Positions 1 to 12,227 of a DNA stretch of 64,000 nucleotides are shown one piece after another. How positions within the stretch are numbered: the stretch's first letter is position 1; each line of letters opens with the position of its first letter. Location of the stretch: the NCBI RefSeq assembly GCF_021130785.1, contig NC_060207.1:102217001-102281000 (forward strand), read 5' to 3'. The position numbers and the translations under genes were made by a program. The notes under the pieces are model-generated. The model made no database searches. It had not been told where the DNA came from and was given only the letters and a program-made list of their open reading frames with translations. This DNA comes from Homalodisca vitripennis. Lineage: Eukaryota > Arthropoda > Insecta > Hemiptera > Cicadellidae.

Positions 1-1000
1 CCTGTGCAAAAACCTCTTTCTTGCCACAACCACCATCATATCCAGCCCCACCATTATAACCCATAGCCCACATCATTTTGTGCCGACATGAATATAAATA
101 ACCGGTGGCTGGACTTGAACATAATCTTTAAGTTTTCTCTATTATGTTTAAAATTTTTGCACCAGGATTTACATCAACAGTAGCTCCCCTATATACACAT
201 TGTTTACTTGAAAATCTTAGTAACGAATCCCCAATAACCAGGCAACTTTTCAAGGTAGACGTATACATATTATTATTATTTACAACATTGGGACTACTCT
301 TTTTATGTATAGAATCTCTATTACTATTTAAACTATTTACATTTTTTCTTAGCGCTAAGGTGGCTGTCCGTGAGTTCAGGGGTCCTTACTTGACTTACAA
401 TTACGACACCGTTGTCGTTTGCTACTATTAGATTCCCTAATGACAGACATCCGTTTCACGTCGCTCTCCACATTCCCTGACTTCTTACACCTCTTAGACT
501 TAATACATTGAGTCATTGGCATCCTCTTGCTGGCTCGTCCTCCACACTCCAGAGACACTTTTTCACACGCCCCAGTGTCATGGACATCCTCCGACTCAAA
601 CGAACGCTAGTTCTCCGTATTTGTTCTTTGTCTCAACGATGGGGACGGCTGACACCCTGTTAAGTTTTATTTTTTTGCCTTCCTTGTCCGATTGTGTTTT
701 ACAATTGACCATTTATCGCTATCATCAATGGCTTGAGGAATTTCCTTAATGTTAGACTCGATCACAACCGGTTCAGTTGTTTCTTCTCCGATTGACAGAT
801 TACTTGTGTTCTCCGTAAACAGCTTGTACCACTCATGGAAACGAATGCCACCTGTCGTAGTTTTTTTGCAGAAGAAACCATCATTAATGAACTTTGTGTT
901 TACTAGTACACTCAAGCCACACTCAAAAGAGTTATTTTGTTGACAGCAGTTCAACTCACACAAGTTACTCTCACTGAACCCAAGATTGCCTGTTACTAGT
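1..1000 (-). pseudogene. Retroelement ORF remnant: Ulp1-like protease tail followed by SGNH hydrolase
   Basis: Reading the minus strand from about 1000 downwards, an open stretch (963-667) contains QQNNSFECGL. This resembles the catalytic-cysteine box of Ulp1/SENP (C48) proteases. A basic, Ser-rich linker follows (558-376), with stops and frame changes. Then comes VIGDSLLRF (about 220-245), which matches block I of SGNH/GDSL hydrolases. Near 65-95 lies HVGT followed, after a one-base insertion, by ND, matching SGNH block III. SGNH/esterase domains are known in ORF1 proteins of CR1-like non-LTR elements, so I infer a decayed retroelement protein running off the left edge. At least three breaks make it non-functional. 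The Ulp1 assignment rests on one motif; the SGNH assignment is firmer. The element family is not identified. Confidence 0.55.
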
Positions 1001-1149
1001 TTGCAATCCTACAGGGTCTGAAATAACTGATAGTATTTATTCTTGGAGACACAAAATAATAGACCAGATATTGTAGTATGAGTTTTTCATGCTAAAGTGG
1101 AAGGATTGATACGACTAATTTGTAAGGTACTTTGGAAATTTAAAAGCGT

Positions 1150-1640
1150 TTTTATACACTGTGAAATTCCAAAAACGTGGACTGCCCCACATTCACCTGC
1201 TTTTAACATTGGAAGATCATTTTAAGTGTAGGAATCCGGAGGACATAGAGAAAGTTGTATTTGCTGAATTTTCCAACCCTTCAAATAAAGAACTCTATGA
1301 ATTAATAAAAACTCATATGGTACATGGACTCTGTGGTGATCACAATCCTTCCTGTGTTTGCATGCAAGAAGGAAAATGTAACAAATGTTTTCCAAAATCT
1401 TTCATTAAGAAAACAAAAGAAAATGTAAATGGCTATCCACTTTATAGGTGAAGAGTTGATGGCACAACCATAACTAAACGCATTAATGGAGAGTTTGTTG
1501 ATGTTACTAATTAGTTCATTGTACCATGTAATCAATTTTTCTTGCTATATATTTCCGTGCTCATGTCAATGTGGAGATCTGATCGAGTGTTCATTCTATC
1601 AAGTATATCCACAAGTATGTCTTTATAGGTCATTATTGCT
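1150..1640 (+). pseudogene. Helitron Rep/helicase protein fragment
   Basis: The frame from 1161 gives FQKRGLPHIH, the rolling-circle Rep motif block of Helitron proteins (usually FQKRGLPHAH). A cysteine-rich stretch follows (HGLCGDHNP...CNKCFPK), then NGYPLYR, both typical of the region after the Rep motif. The frame stops at 1449, but another frame (1555-1640) resumes with HVNVEI and IKYIHKY, also conserved in Helitron Rep. Only about 160 residues of a protein that normally exceeds 1,000 are present, with at least two frame breaks and no helicase domain. No Helitron 3' hairpin/CTRR end was recognised, so the borders are those of recognisable homology only. Confidence 0.75.
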
Positions 1641-1994
1641 GTAACACAAAACACAAATATGGCTGTAGACAAAACACAAAATGGCTGACTGACTACAGTG
1701 AAAGTGAAATGGGTTGCCAGTTTGTGTTCTAAAGTGTGTATTTTTACAACAATTATTTACTCACTCATGCAGAAACTTACCTCGAGTTACTGTAAATCCA
1801 TTCCACTGTAAAATATAGAAGAATATCTATTTATTTTATGAACTTGAGATCAAATGTCCAGTAGATATTTTGATCAATTTAAGATAGGAATCAAGAACAG
1901 TATATTTCATTGAATATAGTTTTATTACAACACAAAACTTTATTGTTACATAGTAAAGAGACTGAAACCAATATATTTTTCTACTTACTTACTC
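1641..1994. other. AT-rich spacer, no feature seen
   Basis: No open frame, repeat or terminal motif was recognised between the Helitron fragment and the next retroelement piece. Confidence 0.5.
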
Positions 1995-2425
1995 TTACTC
2001 CCAGGGCCATTTATATCGGAGGTGATATTTAGCCGCACCAACAAAGCTCCTCCATCTTGAACGGTCCTCTGCATCTTCCTCTGAAGCGCCCATCTTCTCC
2101 ATATCAGCCTTCACCTGGTTCCACCATCTCACTTTTGGTCTCCCCCGGGGCCGTCTTCCTTCTGGGTTACCGTACATTACCCTCTTCAGTTTGCATTCCT
2201 CTTCTCTTCTCAAAACATGGCCTGCCCAACGGAGTCTTCTGTACTTTATTTCTCCTATTACATCCGTACTATTGTAAAGCTCCCTGATTTCTCTATTATG
2301 TTTTCTTCTCCATACCCCTTGTTCATATGATGGCCCATAAATTTTACGTAAAATTCTATTCTCGAAAACTAGAAGCTTTTTCTCATCCTTCTTATTTAGC
2401 CTCCACGTTTCGAGAGGCTAAATAT
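1995..2425 (-). pseudogene. Non-LTR retrotransposon reverse transcriptase, C-terminal end
   Basis: On the minus strand, 2425-1995 encodes the C-terminal tail shared by many insect non-LTR reverse transcriptases. It starts with WRLNKKDEKKLLVFENRIL, continues through REIRELY, RLRWAGHVLRR and GRRPRGRPKVRWW, and ends EDRSRWRSFV...KWPWE with a stop. The catalytic palm (YADD box) is not present, so this is a 5'-truncated insertion, the usual outcome of target-primed reverse transcription. The frame is nearly intact with one shift near 2213-2230. The clade is not resolved by eye. Confidence 0.75.
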
Positions 2426-2699
2426 TTTTCTACTACATGAACAAAAATGTTCCTTTAAGGACTAATTACTAAAAATTTCAAAATCTGGTGTGACATCATA
2501 GCCAACTCACTGCCATCAACTTCCAACACTTCACCAGGTGAATAACAGGTGGCAGACAAACGGCTAGAGCAGCTGTGTCAGGCAGCCGGGAGCACTAACC
2601 TACAGTGCTGAAAGTGCGTCTGCTGATAACTGATCTCAGACATCTGCTCAATATCCAGCTGCAGTGTTGTTTGTGACTGTGAATTTCCTTCCTCAACAC

Positions 2700-4070
2700 A
2701 AATCCTTACTGTTAGAATGGACAAGTGCTTGTTACACTAACTATTTTCAAATTAAACTCTAAAATGTCCCCTAAGTATCCCTGTGGTACCTGCAATATTG
2801 GAGTAAAGTATTCAGGTGTAAAATGTACAGGCTTATGTGAACAATGGTACCATGCTGGATGCCAAAACATTACAAATAAGAGCTTGAACAAATTAACTTC
2901 TGGTATCCATGAATCTGAAAATTGGCGCTGTATAAAATGTACAGCAATAAACCAAACATGCCTAACTAACCAATAAATAGTTGACCATACAGCAGTTAAC
3001 AGCTTAGACACAATTCAGGAACTTGAAAAGAGTATTATTAAAAATAATTTTCTAAAGAACCCCAACAGCCGAGAAGATGAACTATAAATTGTCGCCAAAA
3101 CTGGATCAGCATTGGTGGTGGAGAATGAGCAATTGAAGATGGAGATTGAAGCTAAAACCACCAACTAATTAGCATGGTGGGGAAATTAGAAGAAATGGGT
3201 GTTGACAAAACTAAATACATGAGTAAGATAGAACATATATTGCAATTAAATGCAGACTTTTAAGCCCAACATAATAAAGGGAAGCACCTACGACTAGAAG
3301 CTCAGAGAACCTATGAGGTGCATGATCTAAAATTAGGCCAACTTGTACATGACTATGCAACAAGAATAAGAGAACTCGAGAAAACTATCTCAGGGCTGCA
3401 AAAGAAAATTAAAAGCCGGCAAAATTTAAAAAGACTCTGACTCACAGACTTGTTCCCCAGAGGAAGTTACCCCAGTAATTGAGAGAAATCACATCCTCTC
3501 CTACTGGGCATGTCTGAAATTAAAACAAAAGTAGATCACATAGGGTGCATTATTAAAACCTTAACTAATCAAAGACAAAGCAACGCCTTGACCATACCTA
3601 TGACTGAACCAAACCAAACTACAATCCCAGGAGTCAGTCAAGCCTGCATTCAAAAACTGAACCATTCAATTACTACAACTTTAACAAAACAAAGCTCATC
3701 ACTGACCTCAGGAAACAGATAAACCTGTAACAAAATACTGAACAACACCTCGACCATGCCAATGACAGTAATAGGCCAAACTATGACTTCAGAAGACAGT
3801 CAAACCTACATTAAAAAACTGAATCATAAATTGACAACTTTTATGGAGTTAAACTCTGTCTTGACATCAGAAACCAGACAACACTGCAACAAAAAACTGA
3901 TCACACCTTCAGGGACAAAAAAAAACCAACCCCTAAAATTAATAAGCACTCTCTTCATTCTGATACATGCAAGAAGGCAAATAGAAATAAGTTCAGTGTC
4001 TCTCTTCAAGTTGTAAAAGCTATTAAAAATCAAATAACCCAGAACAACAACCTGCTAATGTAGCTAAAAA
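2700..4070 (+). pseudogene. Non-LTR ORF1 remnant: PHD-type zinc finger plus coiled coil
   Basis: From 2764 the frame reads KYPCGTCNIGVKYSGVKC, then CEQWYHAGC and WRCIKC. This is the Cys/His spacing of a PHD finger (C-x2-C, C, H-x2-C, C-x2-C) as found in ORF1 proteins of CR1-like and related insect LINEs. It stops at 2974. Beyond it, broken frames to about 4070 are rich in Glu, Lys and Leu with heptad-like spacing (LEAQRTYEVHDLKLGQL), suggesting a coiled coil. Two related segments (about 3640-3730 and 3800-3900, around the motif KLNH) form a diverged internal repeat. A chromatin-reader gene was considered, but the many stops and the LINE ORF2 downstream favour a retroelement. Whether it belongs to the 4.6-7.9 kb copy is uncertain. 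Confidence 0.6.
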
Positions 4071-4625
4071 CAGGGTAAAATTAATGCAAATACCTCCAAT
4101 GAATACTAAAAAAAGAGCTGAGGATGAGGGTCTAAAAAAATTTTACAATACCACATACAGTTATATATTGAACACATGTCTAAAAACTATAGTAAACTCT
4201 TTCAACAGATAAATACAGGCTGTTGGATCTACCGGCAACAAATCAGTGCACCTCCAATAGCTAGTAAGTTGTAACATATACAGTACATAATGTAGCCTGT
4301 ATTTATATAAATCGATATGTTGAATTAATTTATTACGTGTATATATATATTTTTTTTTTCATTTAATAATTAAGGGTATTATTAATTTCTATAATAAAGT
4401 ATTAACTCTTTATTTAATCAGTTTTTGTTTTGTTTTATATTAAATATTGTTTATTTTGTTGTTTCTGGTTATAGAACTGAATATCTCATCAAATTTTATT
4501 TTTTATTTAATACTATTATAGTTCATATTGGCTATTTTTTTCTTTCTCAGAACATTTGCTTTTAATTTTATCATTAAAAGACATTTTGAATTGATTCTAT
4601 TAACATTGTATTTATTAACTTTAAG
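4071..4625. other. AT-rich stretch, no gene seen
   Basis: Very AT-rich with T-runs around 4340-4360. It separates the ORF1-like remnant from the GC-richer start of the next LINE. No coding or structural signal was recognised. Confidence 0.5.
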
Positions 4626-7600
4626 GAGCCGAAATTGTCATGGCATGTGTTTAGTTAATGTATTAGGCCTACTGCGTAGAATTAGAGTATTGTATGTCTG
4701 TGCGCGTGTGTATAAGTCAGTCAGTGTCGTGGCCGCGGTCCGGAGCGGGCATGTCAAGGCACCATTGATTGTGGACCCGGGATAGTGGGTCCACTCACCA
4801 CGCCGGTCGCCTCCCCGCCTTCACCAACTCCTCCTCGCCTCCATCCACAGCTGATGTCCTCTCTCTTTCCTTATCTCCCTATCCTAGACATTTGAAAGCC
4901 ACTCATATCAATGAAAAATCGCTAAGGAGGCATGAGCTTAGAGAAATTTTTGGCCTTCAACAGTTTGATTTAATTGGAATTTCAGAATCCTGACTTAAGC
5001 CGAGTATTCAGTCAAGCGAAGTTTTTCTTCCTGGTTATGTTTTGCAACGGAACGATAGAACAGGAAAAAATGGTGGAGGTGTTGCAGTGTATATTAGGAA
5101 GGGCTTAAATTTTAAACCGCTTCTTTTTTCGCCTTCTGAGTACTCGGCTGGGCCAGAATTTATGTTTATTGAAATTGGCTTGTCTGGTTCAGATGTACTA
5201 CTGGGAGTGTGTTATCGCCCACCCAGAGTTGGACATATGACAGATTTTGAAAATTCTCTCTTGCACCACATGCACAGAGCATTGTATATTGATCATGGGC
5301 GATTTCAACACTGATTTGATGAAAAATAATCAAGACTATAACTACAGACAGCTGACTTCCATGTTTGACTTGTGTAATCTGACAATACTGCCACTGGAGC
5401 CAACTCATCACACTGCCAAGTCTGACACACTTCTTGACCTCATGGTGGTTTCGGAACCACAAGATATCGTCCTTCATGGGTAGCTTCCAGTCCCTGCCAT
5501 ATCAAAGCATGACCTAATCTATTGTGTTTATTCAGTAAATATACCTAAGATTAAAGCTAGGTTTATCAAGTATAGAGACTTTTAAAACATGAATGAGGCT
5601 GAATTTATGTCCGATATTTTATTGATCCCATGGAATAACCTAGAGAATCTTGACTGTTGATGACATGGTGGATGGCTTTAATAAACAAATTTTATCTGTT
5701 TATGATAAACATGCTCCTTATATGACAAAACGAATAAATAAGAGGCACCCAGTGCCATGGATGAGAAAGGATATTCTTAGCCTGATGGCCCATCGTGATA
5801 GCTTATATCGAAGAGCGAGGCGCTCTAATGACCAGATACTTATGGATCAATACCGTTTAATTCGAAACAGGGTTAAACAACTTCTGCGTAATTCCAGGCT
5901 GAGATATACTCGAGGTCTTTTTGAGAATAGGAAACAGTTGTCATGCGACTTATGGCGTAATGTTAAAAGCCTTGAAATAAGAAAACAACATATTTCACAG
6001 CCAGCTCTTATACCTCTGAATGAGTTGAACCAATTTTTTACATCTTGTAGTCAAAGTTTCAGTCAGGACAAAGTGGAGGACTACTTAAAACATCTTCAAA
6101 ACCTACCTCACCTTAGTTGTGGTTATTCTGAGTTTACTTTTAAACCTGTGATACAAGTTGACGTGTTGAAAGCTATACGCTGTATTCGCAGTAATGCTGT
6201 TGGGTACGATGGCATCCCAATACACCTCATAAAGAATATTCTATTTGCTGTCCTTCCAATAGTCACATTTATTTTCAACACGTCTCTTAGGAGTGGTATT
6301 TTTCCATCACAATGGAAGTCTGCTTTTGTCCGTCTTCTTAATAAGATTTTAGCACCAGCATCATGTTCAGATTATAGGCCGATAAATATTCTTCTTGCAT
6401 TATCTAAAGGCCTAGAGAGAATTGTGTGCTGCCAACTCACTGAATATCTATCTTAAAGCAACATATTTAGTGACTATCAATCTGGTTTTTGGACTAACCA
6501 CAGTACGGAAACTGCACTTTTAAAAGTGACGGATGACATTAGGCTTGCTATGGATCACAGACAGGGCACAATTCTCACTCTTTTCGATTTTTCAAAAGCT
6601 TTTGGCAGCGTAAACCATAAAGTATTGCTAGCTAAACTAAGGCTAATAGGGTTTTCTAGTCATGTATTAACTTGGCTGAGATCTTATCTGTCAGGGAGAC
6701 GGCAGTGTGTAAAAGTGGATGACATGACTTCGGACTGGGAAATTGTTACTTGTGGGGTGCCACAGGGATCGATTCTTGGTCCTTTATTATTACTGTACAT
6801 AAACGACATTCATTCTGTACTTAAACATAGCTCATATCACATGTATGCCGATGACCTGCAAATCTATTCACACTTTAAAATTGACTCCATTAATGAATGC
6901 ATCACCAAAATCAATAGTGACATTAAATATATCGTTATGTGGTCCAAAAATCATGGCCTGAGGCCAAACCATACAAAAACGAAACCAATCATTATTTGTC
7001 ACTCTCGTTTACAAAACTCAATAAACTTCAATACTATTGAAACGTTAACTGTAAATGGTAACACTCTGCCGTACTACGACAAGGTGAAGGATCTTGGTTT
7101 GACTATGAACTCGACTTTGACTTGGACTGATGCTGTTGCGGAGATTTGTAAATGGGTTTTCGCATCTATTCACTCACTCAAACGTTTACAACGATTTTTA
7201 CCAGAACATATCAAGCTGCTCTTGACTAAATCACTCGTACTTCCACATTTCAATTACTGTAACTCCGTGATCAATGATATGACCAGTACTTAGTCAGAAC
7301 CTGCAAAGAACTCAAAAATATTGTATACGTTATGTTTACGATGTGAGACGGGAGCAGCACATCACACCGTACTATATTCAGTCAAATATTCTAAAATTAA
7401 AAGATCAAAGATCAATCGAAAGTCTAAAACTTGTTCATTCAATATTGAAATGTGGTTTTCCAAGATATTTTTCTGAATATTTTAAATTTGTGTCTCATGT
7501 AGGTGTAAGAAGCACTCGCTCTAGCTCATACATTTTGAGAATACCTCAGCACAGGACTGCAATGTTTGATAAGTCATTCCATGTAATGGCTTGTAGGTTG

Positions 7601-7950
7601 TGGAATGCCCTTCCCCAAACAATTACTTCCATCGTTAGCCGTTCCCGGTTTGTGGCGAAACTGAAAGATATGAATCTTGAGCGATTAGCCGAGGCAGTTC
7701 CGGTCTGAGATGTTGTGGGCGTGACACTGGAAGAGATATTTTGCACTCCATAGATCCAGACATGTTATCGATTATTTTGTCACTCCAGCTCCATATGTAA
7801 AAGACTTTGTCAGGTATAGTTTGTGGATTCACTCAAAGAACATTATATCTGTGAAAATATTTGTTTTCGTTATATTCCTTAAGAAATTAAGAATTAAATG
7901 CTAATAAATCTTTTTGAAACATATGTAACGTAAAATTGTCTTGTCTTAAT
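4626..7950 (+). mobile_element. Non-LTR retrotransposon with endonuclease-RT ORF2, nearly full ORF2, dead
   Basis: A GC-rich leader (about 4690-4860) precedes an apurinic-type endonuclease domain: FDLIGISES (4964-4990), GGGVAVYIRKG, VLLGVCYRPP and GDFNTDLM (about 5299). The reverse transcriptase follows (5650-7293): NAVGYDGIP, SDYRPINILLALSK, LFDFSKAF, CGVPQGSILGPLL and the catalytic MYADDLQIY (6841-6867). The C-terminal tail runs to the stop at 7708 and a short 3' UTR ends near 7950. It is broken by a stop at 4991, a frameshift near 5290-5300, stops at 5481 and 6454, and a frameshift near 7290. A Gly replaces the second Asp of the usual KAFD box; the metal-binding Asp before it is kept. It resembles the Jockey/CR1 group; the clade is inference. 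Confidence 0.9.
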
Positions 7951-8039
7951 TTTCTATGTGTGTTAGTTATTAAAATTACACTAATTATATTTCAACTACT
8001 ACTTTTTCTTTTATTTTGCCCTAAGATATTGCAAATATT

Positions 8040-8580
8040 TGAAATGGATCAAATGAACTTTAGAATTATGCAAACAAGCATAAGCTCTCCATAAACTACT
8101 CCTGCTTGATCCCTCCAAATGCTGAGCATCCATGAATGTTTTTCTTTACAGTTTATGTTGATAAATGGCCTGGTCTTCCCCATGGTTTTTGTTTTGTTTG
8201 GGATTATTGTAATGTATCCACTTTTCATCTCCAGTCAATATGTGATTCAAAAACCTTTCTTTCTTTGCCTTTGGAGCAGCTGTTCACAGGTGAAACTTGC
8301 CTTTCGACATCTCTTGGCTTCAACTTGAGTGGTACCCAATTTCCTAATTTCTGGATCATGCCCATGGCTTTTAGACATACCCTAATGATTTATTGCGTTA
8401 CTTCCAATGCTGCAGCAAGTTCTTCTTGTTTTACAAGAATTACTTAAGAAATGTTCTCCAATTCTTCATCTTTAAAAGTTACTGGCCTTCCTTGACATTC
8501 TATATCCTCCATGTCAAAATTGCCATCCTTAAACCGTGTAAACCAAAACTTGCCCATACCACTCTTGTTTACCTCGCCCT
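8040..8580 (-). pseudogene. mariner transposase N-terminal half
   Basis: The minus strand from 8580 gives WFTRFKDGNFDMEDI, then GRPVTFKDEELE, QEELAAALEVTQ, KAMGMIQKLGNWVP and LKPRDVERQ. These follow the helix-turn-helix and linker order of a mariner transposase. Near 8240-8140 come HIDWR and RPGHLSTSTVKKNIHG, in the place of the first catalytic block. The expected Asp of that block (GDEKW) is lost. Stops at several places and a frameshift near 8110 disable it. The catalytic C-terminal part is missing. It abuts LINE debris on both sides, so no inverted repeats were found. Confidence 0.75.
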
Positions 8581-8589
8581 TGTGTACCC

Positions 8590-9790
8590 AGCACGGGCCT
8601 GATCAGAAATACCATTGTTTAGAACCTGAACTCTTATGTTTTTTGTTATCAAGTTAGTACTTTCAATAGCACTTTTACTAGATGCTTCAGAAGAAATTAA
8701 GAAGTTAACATAAGCAGTCACTTTACTACCACTCCAAAGAAGCCTAGAGATGCCCATGTTGTACGAGTAACATTTTGGCATGAATCTCTGTTTAAAATGG
8801 TTTTAGAGTGTGTGCCCCTTGGGATGGAGAAGACAATGGGAGAGAAGGACACTCCAGAATGCCATTAATTATCTTGTGGAGAAACAAAAGGTTAAAATTG
8901 TTAATTATCAATGTGAGGTGTTGTAAATTGAACAAGTTCTTCACAGCAGTAACATAAGTTCCAAAGTATGTGAAACCATGTCTTGTGCTAAGGATTCTCA
9001 CAAAACATGTCTGGACTCTATCTAGATGAGCAAAAGTTCAATTTAAAAAGGTGATCATATCACAGAGTTATACTCAAGTACGGGCTGTACAATGAATTTG
9101 TAAAGGATCATGAGTCAGTGAAGATGTGAAAGCCTCTGGTATATCTTATTATAAAACCCAGAAGTACATAGGCTTTTCCTGTTATGTAGTTGATGTGATC
9201 GTTAGTAGGAAGAGAAGAACTGACCATAATGCCAAGGTTCCAGATCTTATTTACTCTATTCAAAGTGATACCATTAATAAGTGATACCATAAAGTAGTCC
9301 AAATGTCTGTTGCTCTTCACACGAGAAAAGGTGATAACCTGTCACTAAGCAATATTCAATTCCATGGCATTCCTGATGCACCATTCACTGATGTTATCAA
9401 ATGAAAGTTGGAGTGTAGTGTGATCTTGTTGATCCAAACATGGAGTGGACACTGGATGTCATCGACAAACGTACAATAATTGCAAATGATTTGTAAACTG
9501 ATGTCATTGACAAAATGGTTGATGAGAAAAGGACCTAGAAAAGATCCCTGTGGTACTTCTGACAGAACTGGAAATGATGAGGATGAGCTACCATCATACT
9601 CGACAATGAATATTTTATTGGATATGTAGCTCCATAACCACGTTAACAAGGACCTGGAGGTGCCGTATCACTTGAATTTTGCAAGTAGAAGGTGGTGATT
9701 TACCATATAAAAGGATTTGGAGAAGTCGATAGGCATAATGAACTTAAGAGCATCAGTGAAAAAGTTAGTATTGTACTGGACATTTTGGTA
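8590..9790 (-). pseudogene. Non-LTR reverse transcriptase fragment
   Basis: On the minus strand the order of motifs is: an upstream palm region (9790-9660, DFSKSF-like), LTWLWSYISNKIF, SEVPQGSFLGPFLI (about 9540-9570), then CTFVDDIQC (about 9455-9480), the counterpart of the YADD box with F-V-D-D. Degenerate thumb and tail sequence runs down to about 8590. Frames shift repeatedly and contain many stops. It differs clearly from the plus-strand LINE at 4.6-7.9 kb in spacing and residues, so it is a separate, older insertion. Its borders are approximate. Confidence 0.7.
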
Positions 9791-10182
9791 GAGAATTCTG
9801 ATCACCTCACTGTGTGTTGTATGTATTTTTTTGCTTCTTGTTTTTTTATATAGTTTTCATCTTGAACTTCTGTGTTGAGCCAGTTTCTAAAATTGAGATA
9901 TTTATTTTTTTGCCATAGAAGGAAATTTCGTGCTTGGTAAAGATACTTTTAAGCACTGAGATGTTGTTTTTCATTTTTGTAATTGATTATTTTTTTAAAA
10001 ACTTCATTGTCTGTAATTTCCAAGGTGTGTTCTTTGTGTCTTAACTGTTTTGACTATATTCATTCTCTTTTCAATCTCATTATGGCAGGTTTTGAAAATC
10101 TCTAGCTCATTAAATACAATTTGCAGTTTTATTTTAGTGTTTGCATGTACGTATTTCATTTTATTGTTGGTACTTTATAATT
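9791..10182. other. AT-rich spacer, no feature seen
   Basis: T-rich sequence with only short chance open frames. No motif was recognised. Confidence 0.5.
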
Positions 10183-10190
10183 ATTGGATA

Positions 10191-10520
10191 CAGGCCCGTG
10201 CGCATGGGGGGGGGGGTTTTGGGGGTTCAAACCCCCCCCCTTGAAGATTGGGATATATCATATTGTTTCCATATATCAGTTTAATTGTGTGGATCACTAA
10301 AACATATGTGTAGATCACATATGTTTTTATTTGAAAAAGTTTTTACTTTGTTTAAAGAATGAGTTACAAATGTATTAAAAGTATGTAGTTTTACAATTTT
10401 ATAATAAACTCATTTTCCATATGTATTAATTTTTAATCTATTACTTATTTAAGTTTCTTCTTTTTTATTTCATAAAATAAGTATAGACCCCCCCTAAATA
10501 AAATTCTGCGCACGGCCCTG
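10191..10520. mobile_element. hAT-like MITE with perfect 8-bp target duplication
   Basis: The 330-bp element begins CAGGCCCGTGCGCA and ends TGCGCACGGCCCTG. These are inverted repeats of about 14 bp with one mismatch. It is flanked by a perfect direct repeat ATTGGATA at 10183-10190 and 10521-10528. An 8-bp duplication and CAG/CTG ends are the hallmarks of hAT elements. The interior is non-coding. Both ends continue into G- and C-runs just inside the termini (around 10207-10240 and 10488-10495). No transposase is present, so it must have been moved in trans. Confidence 0.88.
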
Positions 10521-10528
10521 ATTGGATA

Positions 10529-11640
10529 TATTTTGAGTGTTATTTATACCTTTGATATAGGTAATGTTTTTGTAATATATTTGTACATCCATTTTTAAGT
10601 TATCTAGGTCAATGAGTAGTGTATTTACTATATCCTCCAAACTCATATCTTCATAGTGTAACTTTTCAATATAATCCAACTAAACTTTTATCATCCTTAA
10701 ACAAATGTATTATTTAAATTGATTGATTTTTCTGAAACTTGTCAATGTTACTCGCATCTTTCTTTCCACTTTAGAATTGTGTTTTTATTATGGGCTTACA
10801 AGTACTCAGTAATAAATAGTTGCTTTGAAAAGCTTTTCCCATTTGGATTCATTACTGAAATATTTGTAGGGAAAAATTATGTAATACCATCAACCCTTTC
10901 TACTTACTTCTTCCTGAATATCTGGATATCAGTGACTTTGGCAGACATTATTCAAGTTTCAGTGATTAATGTAACTTTGTACATATTATTGGTACATACA
11001 TAATTCTTTGTTTAAATTTATTATAAATGATATATTATTGAAAAGGATACCAGATGTCGACAAAACAGTTGTTGTTATTGTAATGTTTTATGTATATCAT
11101 TTGCCTTTCTTCTGACTTTAGTGCTGGATCCAAGGTATGTTTGTTTTGAAGTATGACTTTTTCATTTTCAACATGATTTTTGAATGTTCATCACCATGTT
11201 TTTTTATTTTTCTCTAAACTTTATCGGATGTTTAATCTTACGTTTTAGGGTTAAAACACAAGACACCTTAGAAAGAGAACATTAAATTGAAATATTTATA
11301 CGTATTGAATATATGTGCATATATTGAATACGTATTTCAATACATATCAATGGCAAAAGCATTAATGCTGTTTTAAATACCTAATATTGTAGATTAAAAC
11401 TTGCAAATAAATTTAGTAAGTAATAAAAACATTAAGCAAGTAATAAGTAATATAACATTTATTCAAAGCAATAAATGTAAGCATAATAAAGTAATAATAA
11501 GCATAATTTAAGCATTTATTTTAAGTAATATTTTAGTCTGTTATACTAAATACTGCTATCATGATAAAGTTAGATGATGTTGGTTTTTAATATTGATCAG
11601 AAATAACACCATACTAAATGACTTTGTGTATTTTTTGAGA
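10529..11640. other. AT-rich stretch, no gene seen
   Basis: Short open frames (for example 10719-11003) are composition artefacts rich in Phe, Ile and Leu with no recognisable domain. Around 11300-11350 there is an AT-rich imperfect palindrome. Nothing else was recognised. Confidence 0.5.
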
Positions 11641-11679
11641 TTGTTTGAATTTAAATTCGCTAAAAGAGCCAAGTAGATA

Positions 11680-11970
11680 GTGGAAGTTCTGCAACACTTT
11701 AGAAGAGTTGAAAATATGAATTCTATTAATACTGTACTTTCACAAACTTTTAAGTTTCCTCGACCAATATTGAGCAATAAGATAAAGCCTCTGAGATTGA
11801 ACAAACCTTTCCAAGGGTGTAAACCTATACTTTTTACAAGATCAAGAAACAAACAAATAGCTAATTATGTTGTGACACTGGTGGAAATTTTCCACGGAAT
11901 CTATGGTTTGAACTTCAAGTTTCCTACACATAATGTAACTATGATGGAAAGTGTTGATTTAATGTGAATG
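11680..11970 (+). pseudogene. pogo/Tigger-like DNA-binding domain fragment
   Basis: The open frame reads SQTFKFPRPILSNKI, resembling the Pipsqueak-type helix-turn-helix (F-x-VPRSTLSNKI) at the N-terminus of pogo-superfamily transposases. CKPILFTRSRNKQIANYVV then resembles the start of the CENP-B-type second DNA-binding domain (GRPTVLT...E..L..YI). The frame ends at 11965 with no catalytic DDE domain. Similar DNA-binding domains exist in host transcription factors. The isolated, short frame amid other transposon debris makes a transposon remnant more likely. The assignment is from remembered family consensus. Confidence 0.45.
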
Positions 11971-12227
11971 CTGAGTTAAGCTACAGCTCATCTTCCTCTT
12001 GGTGTAGCGTCTGAAACCTGATGCTGTCAGAGACTTGACTCCTGGAAAATGGAGCCATGTTCATCTGAAGTAATAAAAAAAGTCTATAACAAAGAAGCTC
12101 AAAATGAACTCTATATAGTTTTGACATCAGAGATACCTAGAATAAAAATACAGTGTAATCTAGTGAAGAGTTATTCTCATTTTCTCATCAGGTGCACAAC
12201 TCTACACACACTACACTAACAGCAAAT

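Noticed and set aside
11559..11852. 97-codon minus-strand frame opposite the pogo-like fragment
   Set aside because: It is the antisense shadow of the more convincing + frame.
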